Shown: positions 21,601 to 36,000 of the stretch, piece after piece
Layout of the letters: every line of letters starts with the position of its first letter
Numbering within the stretch: the stretch's first letter is position 1
From: Leguminivora glycinivorella
Lineage: Eukaryota; Arthropoda; Insecta; Lepidoptera; Tortricidae
DNA length: 64,000 nucleotides
Reading direction: 5' to 3'
NCBI RefSeq assembly: GCF_023078275.1
Contig: NC_062983.1
Coordinates: 5,697,001-5,761,000 of the forward strand
Made by a program: the position numbers and the translations under genes
Notes under the pieces: generated by a model
Databases searched by the model: none
The model's input: the letters and a program-made list of their open reading frames with translations, nothing else
What the model was told of the DNA's origin: nothing

Positions 21601-24600
21601 GTTTCTTCTATGTAAATCTGGTTCTGTGGGAAACCTCCATACTTTAGACGCATCTATTATACAATACAATACAATACAATCTTTATTGCACACCTCACAT
21701 AGTTTACAAGTAATACACAAGAAACAAAAATTTTGAAAAAACCCCCGACCGCGACATAGTGGGCCGATTTTCATGAAACATGGCTAAGAACACTCCCGAC
21801 TAACTCAGCTTTCAGACAAAAAAAACTAAATCTAAATCGGTTCATCCGTTCGGGAGCTACGATGCCACAGACAGACACACACACAGACAGACAAATAGAC
21901 AGACAGACAGACGGACAGACAGCCTTATAACACCCCTTCGTTTTTGCGTCGGGGGTTAAAAAAAATTAAACAGAGGTAACAACAGGCGGTCTTATCACTT
22001 AAGAGCGATTTCTTCTAGACAACCTTTGGGTACTGGAGTTAATATAATCAGAATATATGGTAGGTGGCTCTAAGAAATATGAGAAGTAGAATTTAAATAC
22101 AACCAAACAACACAAAACACTCATTCAAATAGACATACATAAATGTATAACCATAAACATACATAAATATACACACATAAATACATATATAAAAAGATTT
22201 ATATTCATAAACAAACAAACAACAGTGTCATTCATAAAATCTAAGGAAGGGAAAGATAGTATTCTTTAAGGTTTGATTTAAAAGAGGCAATAGATTGAGA
22301 ACGTCTTAACTCAACAGGGAGAGAGTTCCACAGTCGATCTATCTCCACATCTATTATCTCTCTGTCTATTATCTGCAAAGATACTGTGCTAACGATGATG
22401 ATGATGATGACGCTGTAAGCCCTGTATGTAAGCGGGTTTTGTGAAAACGCTATATAGTTATACTAGAATTCAAGCTATGCGGCGACTTAAAAAGCGACAG
22501 AATGTGGAAAGGCCATAATAATTGTCAATTCCTGTGAAAATGTGACAATTAACATCAATTAAACAATTAAGGTTCGCTGTGGAGGCGGCGAAGAGCTTGG
22601 ATTCACAGGGTTTACTTATTTACTTCGTCCTAAATCGAAGTCCTAACCAGCCGTAGTAATCGAATGGCATTTCTGCGATCGAAACGAAAACGAAACGCCG
22701 CGATAGGTAGTCTGGCTCTCTCTGTCACTCTCCATCCCTTCAACTATCTCCACCTAAAAACCACGCCAATTCGTCGCTCCGTTTTGCCGTGAAAGACGGA
22801 TAAACAAACAGACACACACACTTTCCCATTTATAATATTAGTATGGATTAACTATAAAACATCAAACTAAATCAAATCCATAAATTTATTTAACATTTAT
22901 GATTCTCCTAAGCTAACGCTAATGACGAGTCTAATTTAACGAAAAACTAAAATAAATACGGTGTTCACATTTTCAGCTATCAAAGCCTCAACGGTAAGTT
23001 CCGAAACATCACTTTGGACGACATCGAATGGTACCTGGTGCAAGCCGGTAGGCTCTTGGACTTTTCATACAATGAGACTCTTAGACTACGTCTCCTGAGA
23101 TTTGCCGATGTCGTTGACAACCCTGAAGACATTATAAACGGTATGAAACGGGTAAGTTTTTGTGCAAGATTCTACCCTTTATCCATACTTATATAATACT
23201 AGTTGTTGCCCGCCGCTTCGCTCAGTCGCTCACGTTAAATTAAAGAAATGCGGAATGCTCCAACCAACTTCCAGCCCTATTTTAGGGAAGTGAGGAGTAG
23301 GAAAGAGACAAAAAGTAGCCTATGTTACTATCCATCCCTTCAACTATCTCCACTTAAAAAATCACGTCAATTCGTCGCTCCGTTTTGCCGTGAAAGACGG
23401 ACAAACAAACAGACACACACACTTTCCCATTTATAATATTAGTATGGACACGAAATTTTTTTTTTGGTGATTGTTCTCGCGAAAATGCCCAAGTAGGCCT
23501 GCGGAATAACTTACTGAATATTTAGGTGCACTGGTTCCATCCTTGGCGAGTGTCCTCACTGATATACTTAGGTTTGGTTTAGTTGAATGTATTAATTTTT
23601 CTTTCGTTAGGGTTTTCTTTAATTAATTTATATGAATTAATCCTCACAATATTTAGTATACGATATGAGTTTTCTTTCTTGCCATGTCACTGACATAATG
23701 TCACTTAATCTCTTTATACTCTACTCCTTGTCCAAAAAACCCGACAAGGAGGTCAAAATATATTGACAACAGAGGTTTGATAATTGAGGCGCAAACATTA
23801 AGATTCTCTTTGGAACTTTTAATCCTCAGTTTTGACAATGTGGCCCTTGAATACTTAGTTTATGGGTATCCCTTACTTGATATGTTTTATAATATTAATT
23901 AATATTGGCACCATCTAGCCGAGAGTCAACCAAATGTACCTACCCACCATCTAGACGACCATACCAAGGATTATTACTAATTATAGGTACTTAAAACTAG
24001 ATGGCGCTGTTTCGCAGCCTGAAAGTGGCCAAAATCATATTTTTCCCATTTTTATTTTTTATAAGAACAAATGACAATATTTATTTATTTTAATATCATG
24101 ATATCATGTCAATACATTTTTTTTTCAAAATGTAGGTATCATCAATGTAGTTTAATGATAGTATTTAATAGGTGGCGCTAAAAATCGTGGTAGGCAAATT
24201 TCTGCTAGGCAACACTGAGCAAAAAGAAACCTACCTTAACATTAGGTATTTTACTAGTAAGGTCAGTGTGGAGAACCGTCTACACAGAAAGACCGTCTAC
24301 TGAATATAACTTTTGTATTTATATATATCTATCACATCTTACACCTCCGAAGGTATACCAGTTTTTCATCCTTAATCCATTGGTCTTCAATAGATATCCA
24401 TTAGGCATCGACCTTAATCAATTTTAGGCAAGCCGGTGGGAATCTTAGTGACATACTACGATTCTTAGTATGCAGATTGTAAATCCTATATAAATAATCC
24501 TTGATGTAAAAGTAAGATTCTCTTTTTCATCTCCTAAACTTCTTATTACCCGTCAACACACGGAAACGTCGATCACGGATACTTGTTTGCCTCCTCTTCA

Positions 24601-27600
24601 TTTATCCGTGCATTTTGTTTGACAGCTAGCGCCATCTTGCGACGAGATGCTAAGACGCTGCTCCTGGAACGGGCAACTAGTAAACTGCATGGACATTTTC
24701 CAGACTCGACGCACTGTTTTCGGACACTGCTGTGCGTTTAACTACGCGCTTGATTACAACCAGTTGGGCAGGTATTTGTATAAATTTTATAGGGTTTTCT
24801 TGGTTGGTCATCATCATCATTGGCCACTGCATTCATGACGGATGATTTTTGCAACGTTGTTATATATAACATAGAGGAATAAGAAAGTTGTAACTCCATA
24901 CATCAGTAAATGCGGGTTATTTGTATAGGCAATAGGCATAGTTAAGTGACATCAAGCAAGAACGATAGAGATAGATAGCTACGAAGCCAACAAAAAAACA
25001 TCAGCCTGGCTCAGCTCTCTTTCGTATGAGGATACTAGCTTTTACCCGCGGCTTCGCCCGCGTAATAAAAGTATTCTTATTGAAACGTTTACAAAGAATA
25101 AGATTTTCATTTGGATCCGTAGGTTTCTTTGTAGGTACATCTGTCCGCGATTATTTCGATTAAGGTATAGCGGGGCAATTCTCGACTGGGGGGGGATTGT
25201 AACTAATCTATTTGCTGTACGGTCAGCCAAGAAAGTGGTTTACCACTTTTCGACTCTATTGATTGAAAAGTGGTAAACCACTTTTTTGGCTGACTGTACC
25301 TTACACATATTACTATTGTTTTAAAAGAAATTCTTGCAATGATTGTAGAATTGTTACACAGCGACCACAGCGTAGGTAGTAGGTACTAATATGTATGTAT
25401 TTTACCTATATAAATATTTATACTGGAAACTTCATACAACCCACATAGCCAGTATCTCGACGCTATGGTCGTTAGGGTAAAAAGTACTTCCTTGCATTAT
25501 CGCTTACAATTTTTTCCATTTTGCTTATACTTATTGCAAACGTAAACATATAAACCGGCCAAGTTCGTGTCGGGCCACGCTCAGTGTAGGGTTCCGTAGT
25601 TTTCCGTATTTTTCTCAAAAACTACGGAACCTATCAAGTTCAAAACAATTTTCCTAGAAAGTCTTTATAAAGTTCTACTTTTATGATTTTTTTCATTTTT
25701 TAAACATATGGTTCAAAAGTTAGAGGGGGGGGGGGGCGCACTTTTTTTCCTTTAGGAGCGATTATTTCCGAAAATATTAATGTTATCAAAAAACGATCTT
25801 AGTAAACCCTTATTCATTTTTAAATACCTATCCAACAATATATCACACGTTGGGGTTGGAATGAAAAAAACAATATCAGCCCCCACTTTACATGTAGGGG
25901 GGGTACCATACTAAAACATTTTTTCCCATTTTTTATTTTTGCACTTTGTCGGCGTGATTGATATAATTCATAATTCATAATTCATAATTCATTTATTGCA
26001 TTTGTAATCATGTGTTACACAAGGTCTTACAATAGGCTATTCACAGCAAAAGATCACATGAACCCTGTTAGGGTATACAGCAACATACTTAACTAAGACT
26101 AAAACTATAATTATTTACATAAAATGGATTTTTAAATAACATGCATTTTAAGCAACATTTCATTACACGGACATGTAGTGGCAAAAATTATTTTGAAATT
26201 GATAAGATTTATTGGTATAAATTTTAATTTAATTAATTTATAAACATTTTCATTTTTAGGTTTTATTTAATTAATACTAATAAATAATACTTCATTAATG
26301 GAATTAAATGTCAACAATAAAATAACTAAATTGAAATTCAATAATAGAAAACCTAATTGTATGCAATAATAAATTAGAAATAAATTGGATTATTAAAATT
26401 ATAAATTTACTGATATATTATTTAATTCTTTCTATTATATATTATTTTACATGTCTAAGATTGTATCATTGAAAAACTCATCTATAGAATAATAACATTT
26501 TTTAATTAATAACTCTTTTAATTTTCGTTTAAACACTTCATCTTTAGTTTCGTTTTTTATTTCATCTGGTATTTTGTTAGCTATTAATATGCATCGGTAA
26601 TACGGACCATTTCTGAACATTGCCAGTGTTGAAGGGGGTAATTCAAGCTCGTTTACATTATTTCGTCTCTGGGATTTTATTACTTTTTGTTTAAACAAGT
26701 TAATGTTATTCCTAACGAATAGCGCTGCTTCAAGGATGTACATAGAGGGTAACGTCAGGATATCGAGCTGGATAAAGTGCGGACGACAGCTATCTGGTAC
26801 ATGTGTGTTTGTAAGAATGCGAATGCATTGCTTTTGTAATATAAATAATTGTTGTACATCAGTGCTGGCCCCCACAATATAACACCGTATTGGAGCCATG
26901 CATGGGCAAAAGAAAAATAAGCCGATAATGCGGTTTTTTGGTCAGTATTGACCTTGAGTACACTCAATGCGTATATGAAGCTACTCATTTTACTTTTCAC
27001 GGATTGAATATGACATTTCCAATTTATACTTGAATCGATTGTTATTCCTAATAATTTGAATTCGGTTACTTCTTCAATAACTGTTTTATTTATTTGGAGT
27101 GTCATATCTAGGGCAGCTTTCTGTATGGGTTTAAATTGTATGATTTTAGTTTTATTAAGATTTATCTCTAAATTATGAATTTCTAGCCATTCGCAAACTT
27201 TTTTTGATACTTCTGCTAGACGGTCGTTACATTCCGCGCTACTAACACTGTTTATGAGTATGGAGACGTCATCGGCAAACATCACGCACTTTGTGTTTAG
27301 TATTTTGGGCAGGTCGTTTATGTAAGCAAGGAATAAGAGACAACCAGTTACACTTCCCTGCGGGATTGAACATGTTATTTGTCGCATTTTAGAAGTTACG
27401 GTTTTTGTCTCTCCCGTGTCTTTATCATGCCAGTTTATTTGTACGCACTGCTGTCTATTTTGTAGATATGTTTGAAACCAGCCATATGCGTTACCTCGTA
27501 TTCCCATGCCATATAATTTTCGCAGTAGAATATCATGTGATACGCGGTCATAGGCCTTAGACATGTCGAGCAATAATCCTATGGCGTATTTTTTGCAATC

Positions 27601-30019
27601 TATGTAGCTAAGAACTTCTTGAATGTAGTGGTAAACGGCTAATACGGTGGAGTGTTTTTTCCTGAAACCAAATTGATTTTGGTCCAGTATTTTATATTTT
27701 TCAAAGAATTTATAGACGCGATTTACCATGGCTTTTTCAAACAACTTTGAAATAGTGGGCAGAAGAGCTATTGGACGGTATTGACTTGGCTCAGTTTCTA
27801 GACCTCGCGGTTTTAGAACGGGTTTAATTATTGCATATTTTAACAAATCAGGGAAAATGCCATCAGTTAAAGACTGGTTTATTAGGAGCCGCAATGGTAG
27901 CAATAATTCATTTGAGCATAATTTAATCAAAACCGCAGGTATTTCGTCTATACCAAAGCTCGTTTTATTTTTCATTTGGCGAATAAGTTTATTAATTTCA
28001 AACTCAGTGACTTCACTTATCATTATAGAGTTAATACTGGGGGTAATTACTATATATATACATATACATATTGGTACCAAATTTCAGCCTAGATATCGAT
28101 TGCCGACCGATTATTCTGACCCCAGTCCCTATTCTTATCCCCGTCCCTATCTCTATCCTTGTCCCCGTCCCCATCCCCTTCCCGTCCCTGTCCCTCGTCC
28201 CCTATCCCTATCCCCGTCCCCGTCCCCGTCCCCTATTCCTATCCCCATCGCCATCCCCATCCCCATCCCCATCCCCATCCCCATCCCCATCCCCACCCCC
28301 ACCCCCACCCCCACCCCATCCCCATCCCCATCCCCATCCCCATCCCCATCCCCATCCCCATCCCCATCCCCATCCCCATCCCTATCCCTATCCCTATCCC
28401 TATCCCTATCCCTATCCCTATCCCTAACCCTGACCCTATCCCGTTCCTGTCCCTGTCCCTGTCCCTAACCCTGGCTGTCCCTGTCCTTGCCCCTGTCAAA
28501 TTATCATGCTAGGAGGTGAACTTTGAAAAATCCTTTCTTAGTGCTCCTCTAAGGAACTTCCGTGTCAATTTGAAATCTCTTAAACCAGAAGTAAAGATAA
28601 AAACTAAATCTATACTTATGGCTATTTTAGATATTTTAACCCCATTGCACAACAACAGGGGAGAAAATTCCTTTTGCACCTCATTAGATTTTAAAATCGT
28701 TGTATTTATCGTGATCAGCGACCCGATAAACCATAAAAACGATACCCATATTGTGTTTTTGACTTTACCCCCTTTAGGGGTCAAATTTAAAAAAAAACCT
28801 GAAACATGTATTTTAGTCATATGTCTTTAGGAATCCACCTGTGAAGTTTCGAATAAAATAGTCAAACTAATCTTGTTCCCCATACAAACTTTGAACCCCC
28901 CATTTCACCCTTTAAAAGGAGAATTTTGAAAAATCCTTTCTTAGTGCTCCTCTACGCCATATAAGGAACCTATGTGCCAAATTTGAAATCTCTAGGACCA
29001 GCGGTTTCGGCTGTGTGTTGATATGTCAGTTAGTCAGTCAGTCAGTTTCTTCTTTTATATATTTTTTGATATTTAAACCCCATTGCACTACAACAGTGGA
29101 GAAGGTATTTCAGTTCCGCCTCGTTAGATTTTAAAAGCGTTGTATTTATCGTGATCAGCGACCCGATTAGTCATAAAAACGATACCCATATTTTTTTTTT
29201 TACTTTATCACCCCCTTTCCACCCTTTTAGGGGTTAAATTTTCAATAAACCTGAAACACGTCTTTAGTCATATGTTTTTAGGATCCCTCCTGTGAAGTTT
29301 CGAATAAAACAGTGAAACTAACATTGTTTCCCCATACAGACATTGAACCCCCATGTGACCCCCTCAGGAGGCGAATTTTGAAAAATCTTTTCTTAGTGCT
29401 CCTCTACACTATATAAGGAACCTACGTGCCAAATTTGACATCTCTAGGACCAGCGGTTTCGGCTGTGCGTTGATATGTCAGTCAGTCAGTCAATATTTTC
29501 TTTTATATATTTTTTTGATATTTAAACCCCATTGCACCACAACAGGGGAGAAGGTATTTCACTTCCGCCTCGTTAGATTTTAAAAACGTTGTATTTATCG
29601 TAATCAGCGACCCGATAAACCATAAAAACGATACCCATATTGATTTTTTGACTTTATCACCCCCTTTTCACCCTTTTGGGGGTTAAATTTTCAAAAAATC
29701 TGAAACACGTATTCAGTCATATGTCTTAAGGAATCTTCCTGTGAAGTTTCGAATAAAATAGTCAAACTAATCTTGTTTCCCCATACAAACTTTGAACCCC
29801 CATTTGACCCCCTTAGGAGGTGAATTTTGGAAAATCCTTTCTTAGTGCTCCTCTACACTATATAAGGAACCTACGTACCAAATTTGAAATCTCTAGGACC
29901 AGCGGTTTCGGCTGTGCGTTGATATGTCAGTCAGTCAGCTTCTTCTTTTATATATTTAGATAGAGAATCTCATGAGAATAACCAAATAACCATAAACAGC
30001 CAACCCAGCCACTCAACAC

Positions 30020-30067
<48 letters not shown>

Positions 30068-33000
30068 TGCACAAAAAAAAAATCTAACTTCACCGCACGC
30101 AAGTAACGTAACCCACAATCCACTTTTAGTTTAAGTATAGTTGAAATAGATTTAAGGTTAACTATTGTATTATGTTTAACTCCTTTGTAATCTTCTTTTT
30201 GGTTATCTTTTATTTTTATTTTCACCTCATTCATTAGTGTCTTATTGGCCTTCGCACAAATCACGTCAATGAAATATCATGTCTGAAACGGTTACCTACG
30301 AGACAGGCTTTGCCTAGTGTAGGAACCAGCAAATCCTAATGATAATGCCTAAATGTACCTACATAACTGTCACTTAGTTGTAAGACCAGATAACTCAATT
30401 TCTGTTAAAAAAAAAAAAAAAAAAAAACAGGTGCCGTAGCCAAATGGCATTTCTGCGACGCGAAACGAAAACGAAACGCCGCGAAAGGTAGTCTGGCTGT
30501 ATCGCGCCAATAGCGTTTCGTTTCGTGAGCGTTTGTGCATTTGGTTACGTACCCTGGTGACTGGGAGAGGCGTGTTGCGCTGAGACCCGAGTGGCGTAGA
30601 CCTATGATTGGTCTAGGTCAGGGCTCTCCTAACCCGGCCCGCTAGGCGTTAGAATCCGGCCCGCAGGCCAAACCCGGCCTGCCAAGCGTTCCTATTCAAG
30701 ACACCTATACGATCCGGTCAAGGGCTACGATCAGCTTACGAAAGAAAATCGGTCTTGACTCTTGACTTCTTGAGTTCTTGAGACAGTGCAAAAATAAATG
30801 CACGACATTTATTTTACTGAAGAGCAATATGGCTCTGAGGAAAAAAGTTTGGAATCCTTGGTGTAGGTAGGTACTTAGGCCAAAATGCGGTTCTACTTCT
30901 GATTAAGACGATACGATACAGGTCAATTCTCCATACAAACGCCCTCGACTATTTCCTCCCTGGTTTTTAGGGTTCCGTAGTCAACTAGGAACCCTTATAG
31001 TTTCGCCATGTCTGTCTGTCCGTCCGTCCGTCCGTCCGTCCGCGGATAATCTCAGTAACCGTTAGCACTAGAAAGCTGAAATTTGGTACCAATATGTATA
31101 TCAATCACGCCAACAAAGTGCAAAAATAAAAAATGGAAAAAAATGTTTTATTAGGGTACCCCCCCTACATGTAAAGTGGGGGCTGATATTTTTTTTCATT
31201 CCAACCCCAACATGTGATATATTTTTGGATAGGTATTTCAAAATGAATAAGGATTTACTAAGATCGTTTTTTGATAATATTAATATTTTAGGAAATAATC
31301 GCTCCTAAAGGAAAAAAGTGCGTCCCCCCTCTAACTTTTGAACCATATGTTTAAAAAATATGAAAAAAAATCACAAAAGTAGAACTTTATAAAGACTTTC
31401 TAGGAAAATTATTTTGAACTTGATAGGTTCAGTAGTTTTTGAGAAAAATACGGAAAACTACGGAACCCTACACTGAGCGTGGCCCGACACGCTCTTGGCC
31501 GGTTTTTGAAGATAGAGCAATGATTTTTTCAACACAGATTATTATTATTATTTTTATCTGTGTCGGACCGTTTTGATTTTTTTGTTATTTTTATTTTAAA
31601 AGACGCTAGAGCCAATCAAAAGTTTCTAAAAACGGCCTTTTTCAATAAGGCTCAAAAAAAGGTGTGATACTCAAGATCGATCGGTAAGAATTAGCCAAAA
31701 AATCTAAACGGTCCGACACTGATTATTTCATTGTTATTCAGATTCTCAAATTTCGTTCCGTTTAAATAAGTTTTGAAGGAGGAAACAGTCGAGAGCGGAA
31801 CCTCGATTTTAAAGATTTTTTCGCAATATCTTAACTGAGTTGTTCTTAATGGACATATTTTTTTCGATAAATCTAGTTAGTAACACTAGTATATTTAACT
31901 GAAATTCCCAAATTGAAAGGGGGCCTCCTTTCTATTTTCGCTCCCGTAGCGTCTTAATCACGAACCTAGGGGGCGATTTTTGAACTTCTACCACTCGATT
32001 CGTGGATTGTTCAATAATATCTCCACTGAAGCTAAATTTGACCCACTTCCCAGTTTGCTGAAATGTTGCACACATATGTAAATCACGAGACAATGCAATA
32101 TTATGGTATCATGGAGCTGATCTGAAGATGGAGCAGAAAGGTGGTCATAGGAACTCTGTTATGAAACGTCGTATCCCCATCGAGTAAGGGTTCTTAGAAA
32201 CGTCTCGGAAAGCAGTAGACTGTTGAAATAAAGGTACAGTCGTCGATAAAAGCTTGTGCCAAAAATTAAATTTTTGCAAAGAAACTTCAAAAAGTCCATT
32301 TCACCGCTTTCCGCAGCCGTTTGAATGGCGAAATCGCGCACACGAAATGTTTTACGGTAAAAAGTTGCGAACACAATCCAAGTTTTTTATTATGTCAGGT
32401 GACACAGGATGCTTCAAACCTTGGTTTTTTAAATAAGCTACAAAGATGTAAGCTGAATAAATAACTATGTTAATCTTCATCCTTTTCGAGCATCAGCGTG
32501 GTTTTGAACTTTGACTAAAACGAATAAAGTTTTTTCTTCGTCACATTTTTCATGAAGTTGTCTGAGGGCCATGAAAAATGCTCAGAGCTGCTCAACTTTA
32601 CGGAAAGAAACATTTTTGTGTAAAATAAATGTACAGCCAGGAAGCCCATAAAAAAAGTACCCCTGAAATGTATGGGCCTTTTAGGCTTAAAACTAGATGG
32701 CGCTGTTTCGCAGCCTCGAAATGGCCAAAATTATATTTTCCCCAAATTTTTTTGAGTGTTTTTGTTTTTTATTTATAAGAACAAATGACATGCTTCTTTA
32801 TTTTAATATCATGATATCACGTTAATACGCATTTTGAAAAAAAAATTGTAGTCATCAGTGTAGTTATGTTAGTATTGAATAGGTGGCGCAAAGAAATTGA
32901 GGCGAGATTCTTATTACCTATGAAGATTATAAAATCCTATAGAAATCATCCTTGGTACAGTCAGCAGCAGAAGTTACGTAAAGGGCAAGGTGTTCACAAT

Positions 33001-36000
33001 GATCCTAACACGCTCTTATTGTCTTAAAAATAAGATCGTGTCAAGTTCATTTTGAACACCTTGCACGCTACGGAACTTCTGCTGCTGACTGTACAGCTAT
33101 GTTTTCTGTCAATACAACCAGGGGTCAAGCGTTTCTTGAAGCGTTTTTCGTGGCCGTACCATTAAGACTACAGAAACTGGCCGAGTGCGTGTCGAACAAC
33201 GCATAAGGATGGGTTCCGTATCTGAGCATTTTTCGGAAAATGTGTATAATTTATGAGACTAATGTTTTAAAATATTGCGTATTCAAAAAAATATTAAAAA
33301 ATCGATAGAGGCTCTGATACAATATTATAAATAAATTTAATAAGAATTAATAAAAACAAAATGCAGTATTATGTACAACTTAAAATATATTTACAAATAA
33401 AAAATGCTCCCCAGCAGGGTTAGCACATGATTGCCGCGAGAGTATGTCGCCGCGAGATAGACTACCCGTCCTTATGTCATTAATGCAGTTAGAAGAAGAC
33501 GTGTCATCTATCTCGCGGCGACATACTCTCGCGGCCGTCATGTGCTAGGCCTACTGGTCTTCGTCCGCGGTAATGGTGCCATATTAACATTTTGGGCATA
33601 TTTTACTCAGAATCATGAAAAAATGTACATTTCTTTATAAATGGTCAACGTGACGCACTGAAAAAATTCGTCGTCATAAACGTGACGCACTGAAAAAATT
33701 CGTCGTCATAAACGTGACGCACTGAAAAAATATTTTTTATACAAAATTGTGTGGCAAATTTTTCATGTAAGGTACAGCGGGGCAAAATTCGACTGGAGGG
33801 CAAATGTAACTGGTCCATTTTTTCCATGTTTTACAATGTTTGCATTATTAAACAGAGTGTCCATCGGATATACCTCTAGGGTAGGCGTGTTCAGTGGATA
33901 CATGTAGAACTTAACGTCTTAGTGTAATAATGGAAAAAATAGACTAGTTACAATTGCCCCCCAGTCGAGATTTGCCCCGCTGTACCTTATGCATGAGGCG
34001 TAAAAGTACAAAAGATTCTGATTATAAAAAATGATCCCAAACAGTAAATGTTTTGATACGAGTGTAAGTGTAATGTACACTTTTTGAAAAAACGCTCATA
34101 TTCAATACAAAACCTAAAAAAATAATAATTCTGGAATTATATTTTTGCTTGCCTGGTTCAGTATAGGTAACATTCATAACATTCCGTTTTTGCCACTTCT
34201 GCCACGGAACCCTAAAAGGTAACATATTATAAATTTAAAATAATGATAATTCGGATTCTCGTGATTATATTACAATACATTTTGGAATCAACGTAACTGT
34301 CTGTATTGATATTGACGCAAAAACTGAAAGGCTTCAATCGAAAAGGACTGTTTAAAAAAACTGTTGTTCGGTCGTCATGATACGAGGTGACTGACTTTGC
34401 AAAACACAGAATAAAATTTGCAAATTATAAACTAAAAATAGATGTCAAAAGGTTTGTACTAAATGTTGCAAGGGAGAGTGATGGCAGAGTGGACTAAAAT
34501 GTTAGCGGAATGGCTTATAAAGAAGTGCCCGGCACCTGGCATCCGTTGGCTCGTTGGGTGGACCACATCCGGAAAATTGCGAGTCACAAGTGGATGAGAC
34601 TAGCTCAGGACCGAGAAAAGTGGCGTACTAGAAGTGAGGCATTATGCTCAGCAGAGGGCGATAAAGGGCTGACAAGATGATGATTTTAAGTAATAGTGCA
34701 GCGTTGACCATTAAGTAATACTTTTACCTTTTGTTAAAGAAAGGTCGGCCCCTCTAGAAACTTAACAAACAAACAAAGCATTTATTGCAAACATATTACA
34801 AACGTATAAAATGTGGGAGTAATATGACCCTGCAAGGGCGCAGTAATCTTACAACTACTTAATAGTAGGTATATAAAATAAATTACAAATTAGGTTTTAC
34901 AAGTTATTAGTAATACTTTAGAATTAAGCTACTTAATTTTATCATAATATCTTAGTATGGCACTCGTGATTCCAGGAAGGGGATAAAGGTTAGGGGGGTC
35001 AGGAGGGGCGGGAGGGGGTCAACGATTGCGCCCTTGGCAACGATTATACATTTGTTGTTGTTGGCGCCCACAGTGAAAATTAAAAATGCCGCTGTATGCT
35101 TATCTGCCAATCGTTTTAACATCTTTTTTTTTTTCAGACCTAAAAGCACGAACATGATCATCAAAGTGTTGCGGCAGAAGCAAGCAGGCTCCCACCACGG
35201 TCTTATGGTGGTTCTAGATCCATTGCTGGAAGACTACGCGTACCCTCTGCGAAGCGGGAGAGGTTTTGATGTAAGATAGTTTGAAATAAACGTGGTTGCT
35301 GAAATAAATGTCCTACAAAGGATTACCAATGGATAACATAGCACACTTGTATTGAGTGGGTATTTCTTTCCTTTATAGATATATCTGTTCGACCCAACCC
35401 ACTACGTGGATCCGAGCGGTGGCCGCGTGCTGCAGCGAGTTTCCGAACCGAACGAAGTCATGGTCCTGGAACTGCGGTCAGCCAGGCAGATCGCCACGAA
35501 TGAAGTGAGGAAGTACCCCCTTAGCATCGTGAGTAAACCCTTCTTTGTCGATCCTTTACTGAAGATTGTGACATTTGTCATCAGTTTCTTATTTTCAGGT
35601 CGAGGTTCTTTTTTAGGGTTTCGTACCAAAAAGGACCAAAAGGAACCCTCACGACCCAGCCACGACATTGGTCTAAGCGCGACAGCGGTGAGCGGCAGCC
35701 ATACGTGCGAATGAAAAGTCCTATCGCTGTGTCTCTCTCCAATGTATGGCTGCCGCTCACCGCTGCTGTCGCGCCACACCTCGGACACTGGCGATCAAAT
35801 ATATGAAAGAGGCGCGTTCCTAGCACACAGTCTAAGCTCGTGTAGGTAAACGCGTACTGTGGTTGTATGAGTGAAATATGACAGGTCGACTGTTCGCGTT
35901 TTTGACAGGCGGTAACTGTGAGGTAACCGAGAGGGGGTGGGCGGCACTTTCAGCGGGGAGCGGGAGTGGCCATACTGTACGATAGTACTCTTTATTATAC

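Larger units (their letters stand above)
25555..28084 (-). repeat. Dispersed repeat G, split by a LINE
   Basis: The 25555-25964 and 28062-28084 parts together match the reverse complement of 31075-31503 (CCGGCCAAG, GTGTCGGGCCACGCTCAGTG, TAGGGTTCCGTAG ... TTTGGTACCAATATGTATAT). The continuous copy at 31 kb shows the pre-insertion sequence across the LINE junctions. Confidence 0.7.
25035..29960 (-). mobile_element. Helitron carrying hexanucleotide arrays, interrupted by nested repeats
   Basis: On the minus strand the element starts TCTAAATATATAAAAGAAGA (29960) and ends CGCGGGTAAAAG plus CTAG (25035), with a CCGCGG hairpin before the end; the host base is A before and T after. It is the same element as the uninterrupted one at 59098-61823. 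Here a G-family repeat and a LINE (25555-28084) are inserted. Internal content: palindrome 25217-25299, hexanucleotide array 28085-28500, and three to four diverged repeats of about 410-450 bp (28507-29957). No Rep/helicase frame, so non-autonomous. It lies in pickpocket intron 5. Confidence 0.8.

Noticed and set aside
28085..28500. Long Pro/Ser/Tyr/Gly/Met-rich ORFs on both strands
   Set aside because: They are translations of a hexanucleotide array; all frames are open because the units lack stops.
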